A stretch of DNA of 33,878 bases from Oscillospiraceae bacterium (GTDB taxonomy: Bacteria; Bacillota; Clostridia; Oscillospirales; Oscillospiraceae), in assembly GCA_009784725.1 (NCBI GenBank), contig WQXS01000021.1, forward strand, positions 1 through 33,878. Direction: 5' to 3'. The position numbers and the translations under genes were made by a program. The stretch's first letter is position 1. Each line of letters starts with the position of its first letter. The notes beneath the pieces are model-generated. The model did no database searches. It worked only from the letters and a program-made list of their open reading frames with translations, and was not told the DNA's origin. Positions 23,418-31,504 of the stretch are shown here, one piece after another.

Positions 23418-23981
23418 ATGCATCCGAGAGAGTTAATTAATTTTTTAGGAATAATCGGACAATTAAAGCGAAATACCCGCCATGTGTGGGGCGAAAACGG
23501 CAGGCAGGAGAGTGTTGCGGAGCACAGCTGGCGGCTTGCTGCAATGGCTTTACTTGTTGGTGATGAGTTCCCGGATTTGGACATAAACAAGGTTGTTAAA
23601 ATGTGTCTCATCCATGATTTCGGCGAGGCAATAACAGGCGACATCCCATCTTTTTACAAAACAAAACAGGATAGGGAAAAAGAGGATTTGGCAGTAACCG
23701 ATATGCTCAGGCGGCTTCCCGAAAACACGGCAAAAGAGTTCACGGAATTGTTTACCGAAATGGCAGAGCTTCAAACCGGTGAAGCAAAACTCTTCAAAGC
23801 ACTTGACAGGATAGAGGCAATAATATCGCACAACGAATCCCCGCTCGAAACATGGCTTCCGCTAGAATATACCGAAAACATAACCTATGGTGACGAAAAC
23901 GTAACACACAGTGAGTACCTGACAGCATTAAAAGAAGAACTGAAAAAAGACACATTGCAAAAAATAGAAAACGGCAAGTGA
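23418..23981 (+). CDS. HD domain phosphohydrolase (YfbR/HDDC2-like nucleotidase)
   Basis: The 187-residue protein is an HD-superfamily metal phosphohydrolase of the 5'-nucleotidase YfbR/HDDC2 type. Metal and catalytic residues are visible in ESVAEHSWRLAAMA (H36), CLIHDFGEAITGDIPSF (H66, D67, E70) and KALDRIEAI (the late Asp). Relatives dephosphorylate deoxynucleoside monophosphates. AAGGAG lies 6 bases before the ATG. It follows the TIM-barrel gene by 31 bases and precedes a glycosidase gene by 28 bases, so these are probably co-transcribed. The true substrate is not shown by the sequence. Confidence 0.85.
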   Translation: MHPRELINFLGIIGQLKRNTRHVWGENGRQESVAEHSWRLAAMALLVGDEFPDLDINKVVKMCLIHDFGEAITGDIPSFYKTKQDREKEDLAVTDMLRRLPENTAKEFTELFTEMAELQTGEAKLFKALDRIEAIISHNESPLETWLPLEYTENITYGDENVTHSEYLTALKEELKKDTLQKIENGK

Positions 23982-24009
23982 AGCCGGTATATAAAAGGCA
24001 GGTTGAGTT

Positions 24010-25647
24010 ATGAATAATAACAACAAATCATTCAAAGCAATAGAAATTGTAAGTCATGGCAAAACAGACTATAAACTCAGTGAAGCTTTGGATTTAAGCG
24101 GCACCGCTTATAATCTGATACATTCATCGGGCGAAAAGGAAGGTCCTTTTCCGGTCACACCGAATATGATTGTCGGGTTTTCAACAGCTGTCCGCTCGGC
24201 AAAAAGACCTGTAACCGTTGTGTATCCGAATACCGAAACCGATGAGGAAACATTAACAGCCTGCTTTAATATCAGTATTACAGGCGAATATAACAGTCCT
24301 GCTCCGAAAAAACCGTTTCCACAAGCGGGCAAAGATGACACGGGCGTAAAATTCGACCTGTTTAAACCTTCAGGTATATCTCAGGAACAAATGAACAACG
24401 ATATAATAAATACAATCAAAAATATAATCAATAACGGCGATTTTCTCGTAGACCCGGAAACCGCCGAGGACCACAAAATTTTCCGCATGGTTATCGAGCA
24501 TAGCACAGATTATATAGCAAAAGGCGGAGCACATCAGGTCACATGCTCTGAATCTCACGGATACGGCATGTATCTGCTTGTTTTAATGGCAGGTGCCGAT
24601 AAAGAACTCGGAATCGATGTCAAAGCGTATTTCGACGGTATGTTCCGCTCTCTTCGTCAGTGGAAAGGGCTTGATGATAAAAAAACCGAGTATCTTATGA
24701 ATTGGGAAATCCGCACCGATAATAAATGGAAAACTCCGTACGGAGGCAGCTGGAATAACGGCGGAAGCGGCACCGCAACCGACGGCAGCCTTGATATGGC
24801 ATATGCATTACTGCTTGCATCAATCCAATGGGATATAAGCGACGACGGACAAAATTATCTTGAATATGCAAAGCTTATGGTTGATGAAATATGGCGCACC
24901 GAAGTACGCAAGGCAACACCTCCCGGTAATTACGGCACATTCTACACAACAGCGGGAAGCTGGATAAAACAAACCGGCGACAGCCGCTGTTTTACCCGCC
25001 CGTCAGACCATATGATTCATCATTTTAAAGTATTCGATGCACTCCGGCTGCCCGGTAACGACTGGGACAGCTTGGTTTCGGAAACATATAAAGGGCTTTT
25101 GAATATAATAATGCAGCAGAACCCGCCAACCGGAATACTGCCCGATTTTGCAAGCGTGCAATACGAAAACAGCGGCGACAAAAAACACGGCGAGTGGTGG
25201 TCAGCCCCGGGACAGCTGCTCGAAACACCGCAGGACGGCACATACCATTGGAACGCCTGCAGAGTTCCATGGCGCCTAGCCTTGGATACAATGCTGTGCG
25301 GCACTTCACCGCTCACAGAATTAGCGGTAAAAAGATTAAACGAACTGCAAAACGAATGGACAAACGGGGAGTTTACCGAAATATGCAGCAGGCAACTGAA
25401 CGGAACCCCCATAAGTAAAGAAACCGGATTCGATGAGGATACAAAAGACCCTGCATTTTGGGGTCCCGCACTTGTCCCCGCCTCACTTTTCGGCCCTCAA
25501 AAATGGTTCGACGCTGCGTGGAGCTGGGCAAGAAACCATCCATGGCAAGGTGATAAATACGGCGATTACTTGACAGCGCTTGGAATGCTTGCAGCATCCG
25601 GCAATGAGTGGAGCCCGCTTGTCACCCCCGGCCGGCCCGGCAATTAG
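24010..25647 (+). CDS. Glycoside hydrolase family 8 protein with N-terminal Ig-like segment
   Basis: The 545-residue protein has a beta-rich N-terminal segment (about 1-92, resembling a bacterial Ig-like domain) and a GH8 (alpha/alpha)6-barrel domain from about 100. The probable acid residue is E181 in [18 protein letters not shown]. The GH8 signature region is [19 protein letters not shown] (D258), where one usual Asp is Ser. Other family features are [10 protein letters not shown] and [11 protein letters not shown]8 enzymes cut beta-1,4 glucans, xylans, chitosan or mixed-linkage glucan; the substrate cannot be read here. No signal peptide or membrane helix is present, which is odd for this family. 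Neighbours give no polysaccharide context. Confidence 0.85.
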   Translation: MNNNNKSFKAIEIVSHGKTDYKLSEALDLSGTAYNLIHSSGEKEGPFPVTPNMIVGFSTAVRSAKRPVTVVYPNTETDEETLTACFNISITGEYNSPAPKKPFPQAGKDDTGVKFDLFKPSGISQEQMNNDIINTIKNIINNGDFLVDPETAEDHKIFRMVIEHSTDYIAKGGAHQVTCSESHGYGMYLLVLMAGADKELGIDVKAYFDGMFRSLRQWKGLDDKKTEYLMNWEIRTDNKWKTPYGGSWNNGGSGTATDGSLDMAYALLLASIQWDISDDGQNYLEYAKLMVDEIWRTEVRKATPPGNYGTFYTTAGSWIKQTGDSRCFTRPSDHMIHHFKVFDALRLPGNDWDSLVSETYKGLLNIIMQQNPPTGILPDFASVQYENSGDKKHGEWWSAPGQLLETPQDGTYHWNACRVPWRLALDTMLCGTSPLTELAVKRLNELQNEWTNGEFTEICSRQLNGTPISKETGFDEDTKDPAFWGPALVPASLFGPQKWFDAAWSWARNHPWQGDKYGDYLTALGMLAASGNEWSPLVTPGRPGN

Positions 25648-25667
25648 ACAAAAATTGGAGGATATTC

Positions 25668-26084
25668 ATGAAATCATACAGAAAAGAACTGACATATAAC
25701 ACAAAAACCCGCAGAGCATTCTTAAACATCACTCCGCAGGTGGATGCCGCACTTAAAGAAAGTGGTATCAGTGAAGGCTTATGCCTTGTAAATGCAATGA
25801 ATATCACAGCAAGCGTTTTTATTAACGACCACGAAAGCGGCCTGCACCGTGACTTTGAAAAATGGCTCGAAGGCCTTGCTCCCGAAAAACCGCACAGCCA
25901 ATACGACCACAACGGTTATGAAGATAATGCCGATGCACATTTAAAACGCACAGTAATGGGGCGAGAGGTTGTTGTCGCCGTAACAAACGGTCAGCTCGAT
26001 TTCGGAACATGGGAGCAAATATTCTACGGAGAATTCGACGGCAAAAGAAATAAACGTGTTCTTGTAAAAATAATCGGAGAATAG
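25668..26084 (+). CDS. yjbQ: YjbQ family protein (UPF0047, secondary thiamine-phosphate synthase type)
   Basis: The 138-residue protein carries the strongly conserved family end: [20 protein letters not shown], then [19 protein letters not shown] and [10 protein letters not shown]. Its length equals the family norm. Some members replace ThiE weakly in thiamine phosphate synthesis, but the physiological role is not certain. The ATG at 25668 is chosen because GGAGG lies 6 bases upstream. The gene follows the GH8 gene by 20 bases on the same strand. Confidence 0.93.
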   Translation: MKSYRKELTYNTKTRRAFLNITPQVDAALKESGISEGLCLVNAMNITASVFINDHESGLHRDFEKWLEGLAPEKPHSQYDHNGYEDNADAHLKRTVMGREVVVAVTNGQLDFGTWEQIFYGEFDGKRNKRVLVKIIGE

Positions 26085-26165
26085 GTTGCACTAAAGACAC
26101 CTTTTAAGCATTGAATTTTGTCATTCTGATGCAGCTTGCGGCCTAAGAACCTTATTATATTGCAT

Positions 26166-26187
26166 GTGTAATTTATCTATGTTACAC
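26166..26187. promoter_or_regulatory. Inverted repeat upstream of desulfoferrodoxin
   Basis: GTGTAA (26166-26171) and TTACAC (26182-26187) are separated by 10 bases, 35 bases before the desulfoferrodoxin ATG. Spacing of one helical turn between half sites would suit a dimeric regulator. It does not match the PerR or Fur box consensus closely. The rest of the 137-base gap shows no clear promoter. Confidence 0.4.
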
Positions 26188-26221
26188 TTTATTTATTATT
26201 AATTGAAACGGGGTATACAAC

Positions 26222-26605
26222 ATGAGCAGTAATCACAGATTTTTTAAATGCGACCTTTGCGGTAATTTGACAGGGCTTATTTCAAAAAAAGGAGCCCCGC
26301 TCGTTTGCTGCGGTCAAAACATGACCGAACTGATTCCGAATACAATTGAAGCAAGTGCAGAAAAACACGTGCCCTCAGTCAGTTCATCGGCAGATAAAAT
26401 CGATGTTCAAATCGGCAGTGTACCGCATCCAATGGAAGATGCTCATTTTATTGAATTTATTTATGTTGAAACTAAAAACGGCGGCCAGCGTAAATGCTTA
26501 AAACCCGGAGTTGACCCCAAATGCAGCTTCGTTTTTACAGATGATGCTCCAATCGCAGTATATGCTTACTGTAATCTTCACGGCCTGTGGGAGCTTGGTT
26601 TATAA
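26222..26605 (+). CDS. Desulfoferrodoxin (superoxide reductase)
   Basis: The 127-residue protein is a two-iron superoxide reductase. The desulforedoxin-type centre has C10, C13, C29 and C30 (FKCDLCGN and VCCGQNM). The catalytic Fe(His)4Cys centre has H49 in EKHVP, H69 in SVPHPM, H75 in EDAHFIEF, C117 and H120 in CNLHGLW, and E47 and K48 are also in place. It reduces superoxide to peroxide in the cytoplasm without making oxygen, a common defence of anaerobes. ACGGGG lies 8 bases before the ATG. The histidine kinase gene follows after 32 bases. Confidence 0.95.
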   Translation: MSSNHRFFKCDLCGNLTGLISKKGAPLVCCGQNMTELIPNTIEASAEKHVPSVSSSADKIDVQIGSVPHPMEDAHFIEFIYVETKNGGQRKCLKPGVDPKCSFVFTDDAPIAVYAYCNLHGLWELGL

Positions 26606-26637
26606 AATAGTGAACCCGTTATACAAGCAGGTATAAA

Positions 26638-28290
26638 ATGACTGGATTACTTGAACTAAATATCACTTTTGCTGCCTTTTGCTTTATTGTCAGTGTAATA
26701 ATCCTTGTGTCCGTGCAGATGAGTGAGCACGGCAAGGAAGAGCGCAGCAGGATTTTTATTTATATCATTATAACTAATCTCATACTCCTGCTCGCAAGCA
26801 AAGTGTGGTTCATTTATAACGGAAACCCCAATGTCAGCAGCACTTTGCCGCTTATTATTTCAGAGTGCATAAAAGCCTCGTGCGGTCCGGTTATGCTGAT
26901 TCTCTACACCCGCTTGATTATTGCAATCCTAAAGGAAAAAACCGTTCTTTCAAAATACATTATTATTGCGGCACGTATAGCTGTCGCTGTTTGTATTGCG
27001 GATATTTTCAGCATTTTAGCAGATCCGTTTATTAATTCGAACAGTTTGATAAATGAGTATAATCAACTGGTGCGTCCTGACTGGTTTATGTTAAGTTACG
27101 TCTTTACATTCGTTTGCATGGCAATCAACTCTGTAATATTAATTAATAAAAGAAAATACCTTGAAAAAAGAGAGCTGCTGACACTTGTGGGATATATTTT
27201 AATTCCCGCAATCGGAGTAATTCTTCATATGATGATAGCGGGAACACCGATAAATATGATATCAATCACCATTGCTATCGTATTTTATTTCGCCATCATC
27301 CAAAATGATATCGCACGAAAAGCACACGAAACAGATGAATACAACCGCATTCTCTACGAAAACGCACCTATTGGCCTCAGTATGTTTTTGCATGATTCCA
27401 CGTTTATTAATTATAATGACCAAATGTTCAACATGCTTAGCATTGACCGGCAAAATCAACGGCAGTTCGATATTATTAATGACTATACACCCGAGTATCA
27501 GCCGGACGGACAAAAATCAAGGACTAAAGCAGACGATTATATGAAACATACTATGGACGGGGAAAAGCAGATTTTCGAATGGACTCTGAAATCGGAAACA
27601 GGTGAAATCATCCCGTGCGAAGTCACAACAGTCCTTGCTAAATATAAAGGCGAAAATGTGGGACTCAGCTATGTATACGACCTTCGCCATATCAGCCATC
27701 TTGAACGGGAGCTGGTCGAAAGCAGAATCTCGGTTATGATGTCGCAAATCAAACCACATTTTCTCTATAATGCACTTACCGCAATTGTTCAGCTCTGTGA
27801 TGAAAACCCTGCACAGGCAAAAATAGCAGCAATGGATTTTTCCGCATATCTCAGAAGCAATATGGAATCGCTTAACAATACCAATCTTATAAGCATCGAA
27901 AAGGAAATGGACCATGTTAAGCACTATCTCAGCCTGGAAAAAGCAATATACGGAAAAGGGCTGGAAATTAAATATATCATCGAAGCCGGCGGATTTGGAG
28001 TACCCCCATTGACAATACAACCGATTGTAGAAAATGCAGTCAAACACGGAATAGGCAAAAAAGAAGGCGGCGGCACCATCACAGTTTCAATATCGGAAAA
28101 AGACGAAGTTTACATCGTTACCGTAACCGACGACGGCGCAGGCTTCGACACGACTGAACCACCAAAAAACATAGCAAAACACATCGGCATAAACAACGTT
28201 AGAAAAAGACTCGAACTATGCGGAGGAACCCTGGACCTCTCAAGCACCCCCGGAACAGGCACCACCGCAGTAATAAAACTTCCGTTCTAA
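26638..28290 (+). CDS. LytS/YesM-type sensor histidine kinase with 7TM-like N-terminus and PAS domain
   Basis: The 550-residue protein has about seven membrane helices in residues 1-225, a PAS-like sensor region (about 232-350, YNRILYENAPIGLSMFLHDS), and the His_kinase segment with the phosphoacceptor H374 in SQIKPHFLYNAL. An HATPase domain follows with the N box PIVENAVKHGIG and the G boxes DDGAGF and GIGINNVRKRL-like turn (GINNVRKRLELCGG). These kinases usually phosphorylate a LytTR or AraC-type response regulator. No such regulator is beside it; the next gene is on the other strand. A terminator follows at 28310. Confidence 0.9.
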   Translation: MTGLLELNITFAAFCFIVSVIILVSVQMSEHGKEERSRIFIYIIITNLILLLASKVWFIYNGNPNVSSTLPLIISECIKASCGPVMLILYTRLIIAILKEKTVLSKYIIIAARIAVAVCIADIFSILADPFINSNSLINEYNQLVRPDWFMLSYVFTFVCMAINSVILINKRKYLEKRELLTLVGYILIPAIGVILHMMIAGTPINMISITIAIVFYFAIIQNDIARKAHETDEYNRILYENAPIGLSMFLHDSTFINYNDQMFNMLSIDRQNQRQFDIINDYTPEYQPDGQKSRTKADDYMKHTMDGEKQIFEWTLKSETGEIIPCEVTTVLAKYKGENVGLSYVYDLRHISHLERELVESRISVMMSQIKPHFLYNALTAIVQLCDENPAQAKIAAMDFSAYLRSNMESLNNTNLISIEKEMDHVKHYLSLEKAIYGKGLEIKYIIEAGGFGVPPLTIQPIVENAVKHGIGKKEGGGTITVSISEKDEVYIVTVTDDGAGFDTTEPPKNIAKHIGINNVRKRLELCGGTLDLSSTPGTGTTAVIKLPF

Positions 28291-28309
28291 CACAGAGGGG
28301 GGAAATATA

Positions 28310-28341
28310 GCAAGGGGACAAGTCCCCTTGCCTTATTTTAT
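28310..28341 (+). terminator. Intrinsic terminator after the histidine kinase gene
   Basis: GCAAGGGGAC (28310-28319), an AA loop and GTCCCCTTGC (28322-28331) form a perfect 10-bp stem followed by CTTATTTTATT. It lies between the convergent histidine kinase and ABC ATPase genes. Confidence 0.85.
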
Positions 28342-29327
28342 TGCTTCCATTTTTTGTACAGATTTGCCAGACCCTCTTCCAAAGATGTTTGTGTGAAAAT
28401 GACATCGGTAATGCCATCCATTTTGGAGAGTTTTGCAAGGAGTTTGTTTGTGTTTTGGTAATCAATTATCTGCTCATTGCCATCTGAAAACTTAACAATT
28501 GCACGTTTTGTACACTCAAGCTCATCTCGCAGCTTCGTAAAATCGCCGTCAAAGGCAACTTTTCCTTTTGATATCAGCAGGATTCTCTGCGCCATTTCCT
28601 CAAGGTCGTCCATATCATGGCTTGTAACAACAATTGTTGTACCCTCCTTTTCATTCAGCTGTTTCAGAAAAGCAATCATTTGCCGCTTTGCTTCGACATC
28701 CAACCCTAAGGTCGGTTCATCGAGTAAAATCACCTTTGGCGAATGAAGCAGCATCATTGCAACATCGGCACGCATCCGCTGACCGAGGCTCATTTCCCGT
28801 GCAAAGGTTTTAAGCAGCTCCTCCAAGCCCAAAAGCTCTGTCACCATAGCAAGATTTCTTTTGTACAGGTCATCGGGAATATCCCAGACAACCTTTTTCC
28901 ATTCAAAGCTTTGAATAACAGGATGATCCCACCATAATTCCGTCCTGTTTCCGAACAAAACCCCAAGATGCTTCATAATGGTACGCCGCTGCTTCTGCGG
29001 CGACATTGAAAGTACAGTCAACTCACCCTTTGTGGGAAGAAGCATACCCGACAGAAGTTTAATAGTTGTGCTTTTTCCTGCTCCGTTCGGGCCTGCATAT
29101 GCGACAAATTCTCCTTTTTTAACCTCAAACGAAACATCGTCAAGTGCTGTGATTATACGTTTTTCCGGTTTTATCAGGTTTCTTATTAATCCCTTCCCGG
29201 TATTGTCTCGCTGCCATTGATTAAACGTCTTTGTGACGTTTTTTATACATATTGCCGAATCCTTTTCACAATTTATGTTATCTGCGAAAACCGTACGGCA
29301 CGTATCTGTTTGAACCTTTTTGGACAT
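28338..29327 (-). CDS. ABC-2 type exporter, ATP-binding protein
   Basis: The 329-residue protein is an ABC ATPase of the type paired with ABC_6/COG3694-like permeases. It has Walker A GPNGAGKSTT, a Q-loop region (LGVLFGNRTELWWD), the signature segment EMSLGQRMRADVAMMLL, Walker B VILLDEPTLGLD and the H-loop VVTSHDMDDLEEMA, followed by a C-terminal domain of about 80 residues. It powers export by the two permeases encoded upstream. Its start overlaps the preceding permease gene by 50 bases; AGGA lies 11 bases before the ATG. The substrate is unknown; lipids, peptides or drugs are all seen in relatives. Confidence 0.93.
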   Translation of the reverse strand: MSKKVQTDTCRTVFADNINCEKDSAICIKNVTKTFNQWQRDNTGKGLIRNLIKPEKRIITALDDVSFEVKKGEFVAYAGPNGAGKSTTIKLLSGMLLPTKGELTVLSMSPQKQRRTIMKHLGVLFGNRTELWWDHPVIQSFEWKKVVWDIPDDLYKRNLAMVTELLGLEELLKTFAREMSLGQRMRADVAMMLLHSPKVILLDEPTLGLDVEAKRQMIAFLKQLNEKEGTTIVVTSHDMDDLEEMAQRILLISKGKVAFDGDFTKLRDELECTKRAIVKFSDGNEQIIDYQNTNKLLAKLSKMDGITDVIFTQTSLEEGLANLYKKWKQ

Positions 29328-30144
29328 AATATCTCAATCCTTTCCTAAAGAAATAACCTGCCGTAAGAGCCGAAAGCAGCGCAAACAGCATCGGGTAGTA
29401 TGCAAGCAGTCCTGCTTGTATTTTGTTAAGTAGTATAAGTGCGGGAAACCATGCCATCAGACCTTCGGGAAGTATAGTCATTAGCGGTATCTGCACAAAG
29501 CGGGGCATTCCAGAAAGCGGAAATGTGCTCAGAAGCCATGTTTCGTCAATGGCTGTGTATGTTATCTCCTCTGCTGCAACCGGTGCATAAAATGCAATGC
29601 TTGAAACCAAATATGCACGGGCTATGATTATTATCATAGTTGCAATCAAGTAAGCAATAAGAGTAAGCATCCAAACTGCCGAAACATTTATTTCAAGTCT
29701 GTTTATTGCTATCATCATCAAAATAACCCCGACGATGAAGTTGCTGCTGCTTGTAAATGGCGAAAATCCGTTCGTAAGCAGCTGTGTGCTCAGAGGCAAA
29801 GGCTGAATAAACATATGTTCGAGCTGCCCCCGCCCGATTATTCTGCTTACATGAATGTTGTTGGACGAACCGAAAAGCATAAAAATGCCTGTAACAAGTG
29901 TCGAATATGCCATCATGAACAGCACCTCGTCCGTTGTCATGCCGCCGATTCCGCCAAACCTTACTGCTATCAGGAAAACTCCCGAAACCATTGCAAGGTT
30001 ATTTATTACATCACCGAGAATACCCATTATTGCAAACCTTGTATCCCTGAGAAGCCATACCATATCAACCTTTGCAGCTATCATCAGCAGCTTAATTATA
30101 CGTTTAAAGGTTATTCTGTCCGTAGGTAATCTATTACCCTCCAT
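29278..30144 (-). CDS. ABC-2 type exporter permease (ABC_6 family), second
   Basis: The 288-residue protein has about six membrane helices and an N-terminal amphipathic region (FKRIIKLLMIAAKVDMVWLL) typical of ABC_6 permeases, with the motif GRGQLEHMFIQPLPL in the middle. The ATG at 30142-30144 (MEGNRL) is chosen because AAGGA lies about 11 bases upstream; the longer frame would overlap the first permease by about 150 bases. It overlaps the first permease gene by 11 bases and the ATPase gene by 50, so the three form one tight operon. Confidence 0.85.
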   Translation of the reverse strand: MEGNRLPTDRITFKRIIKLLMIAAKVDMVWLLRDTRFAIMGILGDVINNLAMVSGVFLIAVRFGGIGGMTTDEVLFMMAYSTLVTGIFMLFGSSNNIHVSRIIGRGQLEHMFIQPLPLSTQLLTNGFSPFTSSSNFIVGVILMMIAINRLEINVSAVWMLTLIAYLIATMIIIIARAYLVSSIAFYAPVAAEEITYTAIDETWLLSTFPLSGMPRFVQIPLMTILPEGLMAWFPALILLNKIQAGLLAYYPMLFALLSALTAGYFFRKGLRYYVQKGSNRYVPYGFRR

Positions 30145-30901
30145 AACTGACCATTCCTTCCTGTGATTTTTTCCATACAAGTATTGCAACCGGCCATAGA
30201 ATAATATTCCATACGACCTGCAGCAGTATGGTTTCTGGTACATTTGCCGAGCCGGTAAATATCGTAAGAGGTGCTCCTCCCAGCGATGCAAACGGCTGAT
30301 ATCTCATTATTTCCGACAGTCCGAACGGTAGCAGCCTGATTGGGATTATAGTACCCGAAAATACCGTTATTATTGCCATTCTCATTCTGCCGAGCAGCCA
30401 ATTCATATTTCTGAGTTTTATTGATAAACATGCAAAAAGCAGTTCTATCGCAAAACCCAGAGAAATGCATAAAAGCAAACTTAGCAGGAAATATGATGAT
30501 TTTGGAATCAGGTTTACCGAAAACAGCGGTGCAAGCAGTATCATCGGCAGTGAAAACATCAGCAGCTCCGGCACCCAGCCGCCTACCGTCTGTGCAGCAA
30601 GCTGTCCGAATACCGGAAGCGGACGCCCGTAGAGCTTCATCAGAACCCCCTCCGAAAGCCATCCGGATGCTGCAGTTTGAACAACCAGCATATCGGCGAG
30701 AATCGCACTGACATATGCATATGTCAGCATTTGCGGGAGAGTCATTCCAACATCAACACCCGATGTCATTACTACTCTCCAGAGGTAGACAAGTGCAATA
30801 AGTGTAAATATTTTTATGAATATGCTTGGAAGTATATATATAAGTCCGCCGTTAATCCGTTCAAGAAAGGATAACTGTGCGGTTTTTGCGTATTTTTTCA
30901 T
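30134..30901 (-). CDS. ABC-2 type exporter permease (ABC_6 family), first
   Basis: The 255-residue protein has about six membrane helices and starts MKKYAKTAQLSFLERINGGL, with LMKLYGRPLPVFGQLAAQTV as its ABC_6-type middle motif. It pairs with the second permease to form the membrane channel. AGGAG lies 8 bases before the ATG. It is the first gene of the operon and lies 48 bases after a strong terminator hairpin (30949-30984), so its expression probably depends on read-through or anti-termination from the promoter at 31324-31352. Confidence 0.88.
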   Translation of the reverse strand: MKKYAKTAQLSFLERINGGLIYILPSIFIKIFTLIALVYLWRVVMTSGVDVGMTLPQMLTYAYVSAILADMLVVQTAASGWLSEGVLMKLYGRPLPVFGQLAAQTVGGWVPELLMFSLPMILLAPLFSVNLIPKSSYFLLSLLLCISLGFAIELLFACLSIKLRNMNWLLGRMRMAIITVFSGTIIPIRLLPFGLSEIMRYQPFASLGGAPLTIFTGSANVPETILLQVVWNIILWPVAILVWKKSQEGMVSYGG

Positions 30902-30948
30902 AGTGTATGCTCCTAAAATTAATCTTCTTTTCCCATTACTCCCGTAAT

Positions 30949-30984
30949 AAAAAAACTCCCGGGTATCCGTTTGAATACCCGGGA
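30949..30984 (-). terminator. Intrinsic terminator between the Cys-rich ORF and the ABC operon (possible attenuator)
   Basis: On the minus strand TCCCGGGTAT (30984-30975) pairs with ATACCCGGGA (30966-30957) around an 8-base loop, followed by G and seven T (30955-30949). It lies 28 bases after the stop of the Cys-rich ORF and 48 bases before the first permease gene, in the same direction. Confidence 0.88.
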
Positions 30985-31011
30985 AATCTCAGCGCATTAA
31001 TTAGCCTTTAA

Positions 31012-31206
31012 TCAGGCTGTTACTTTATGCGGCAAGAGGCATTCAAAACGGTGCAAATGGGCACAATTATCCCGTGATAACTCAAAACCGGAGCAAATGA
31101 CCGGTAATTGGACGCAATTATCCCATGTTTTTGCACAGTTAAATGCAATACCGTATTCGCAATTAACGAACACATTATCACCGCTCAAAAGAAAATTTAT
31201 TTTCAA
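31012..31206 (-). CDS. Cys-rich 64-residue protein upstream of the ABC exporter
   Basis: The product is not recognised. It has six cysteines and two related segments, WDNCVQLPVICSGFE and RDNCAHLHRFEC, which are also similar at DNA level. It has no membrane helix and no standard signal peptide. TTG 31206 is a good start, because AAAGGTGGTGA (31213-31223) lies 6 bases upstream. The micro-ORF at 31213-31239 ends inside that site. A consensus promoter lies 118 bases upstream and a strong terminator 28 bases downstream. It may be a regulatory leader peptide, an exported peptide, or a chance frame in a structured leader RNA. Confidence 0.5.
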   Translation of the reverse strand: MKINFLLSGDNVFVNCEYGIAFNCAKTWDNCVQLPVICSGFELSRDNCAHLHRFECLLPHKVTA

Positions 31207-31212
31207 AACCTC

Positions 31213-31239
31213 TCACCACCTTTCTATAATATTCTCCAT
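31213..31239 (-). CDS. Eight-residue micro-ORF ending in the ribosome binding site of the Cys-rich ORF
   Basis: ATG 31239 to TGA 31213 encodes MENIIERW. AAGGA lies 10 bases before the ATG. Its TGA is the last three bases of the AAAGGTGGTGA site used by the next ORF, so translating it would alter access to that site. It is too short for any similarity argument. Confidence 0.3.
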   Translation of the reverse strand: MENIIERW

Positions 31240-31301
31240 GGTATTATATTCCTTACCTGTGGTTTTGTGAATTTTCAAACCCGCTTTTGTAATTTTTAAT
31301 T

Positions 31302-31352
31302 GGTAAATTTTTTACCGACGCAGATAATATCACAGCACAGCGAGAATGTCAA
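31302..31352 (-). promoter_or_regulatory. Consensus sigma-A promoter and start-site palindrome of the ABC exporter leader
   Basis: On the minus strand -35 TTGACA (31347-31352), a 17-base spacer and -10 TATTAT (31324-31329) are near perfect. GGTAAA-AAA-TTTACC (31302-31316) lies at about +1 to +16 and could be an operator or a 5' hairpin. The remaining gap up to the GNAT gene at 31505 shows only a loose GGATTAT/ATAATCC repeat. Confidence 0.85.
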
Positions 31353-31504
31353 ATATCACTTTTTAGAATATTGTTTACTAATGTATGTATTAGTTATATC
31401 CGCATTAGAACGCATGGATTATCAGCATTATTTGATTCTGTCATAATCCTTCTCATAAAATTCTATATCCATTTTCAACAAAATCATCAAAATGTAAGGA
31501 ATAT

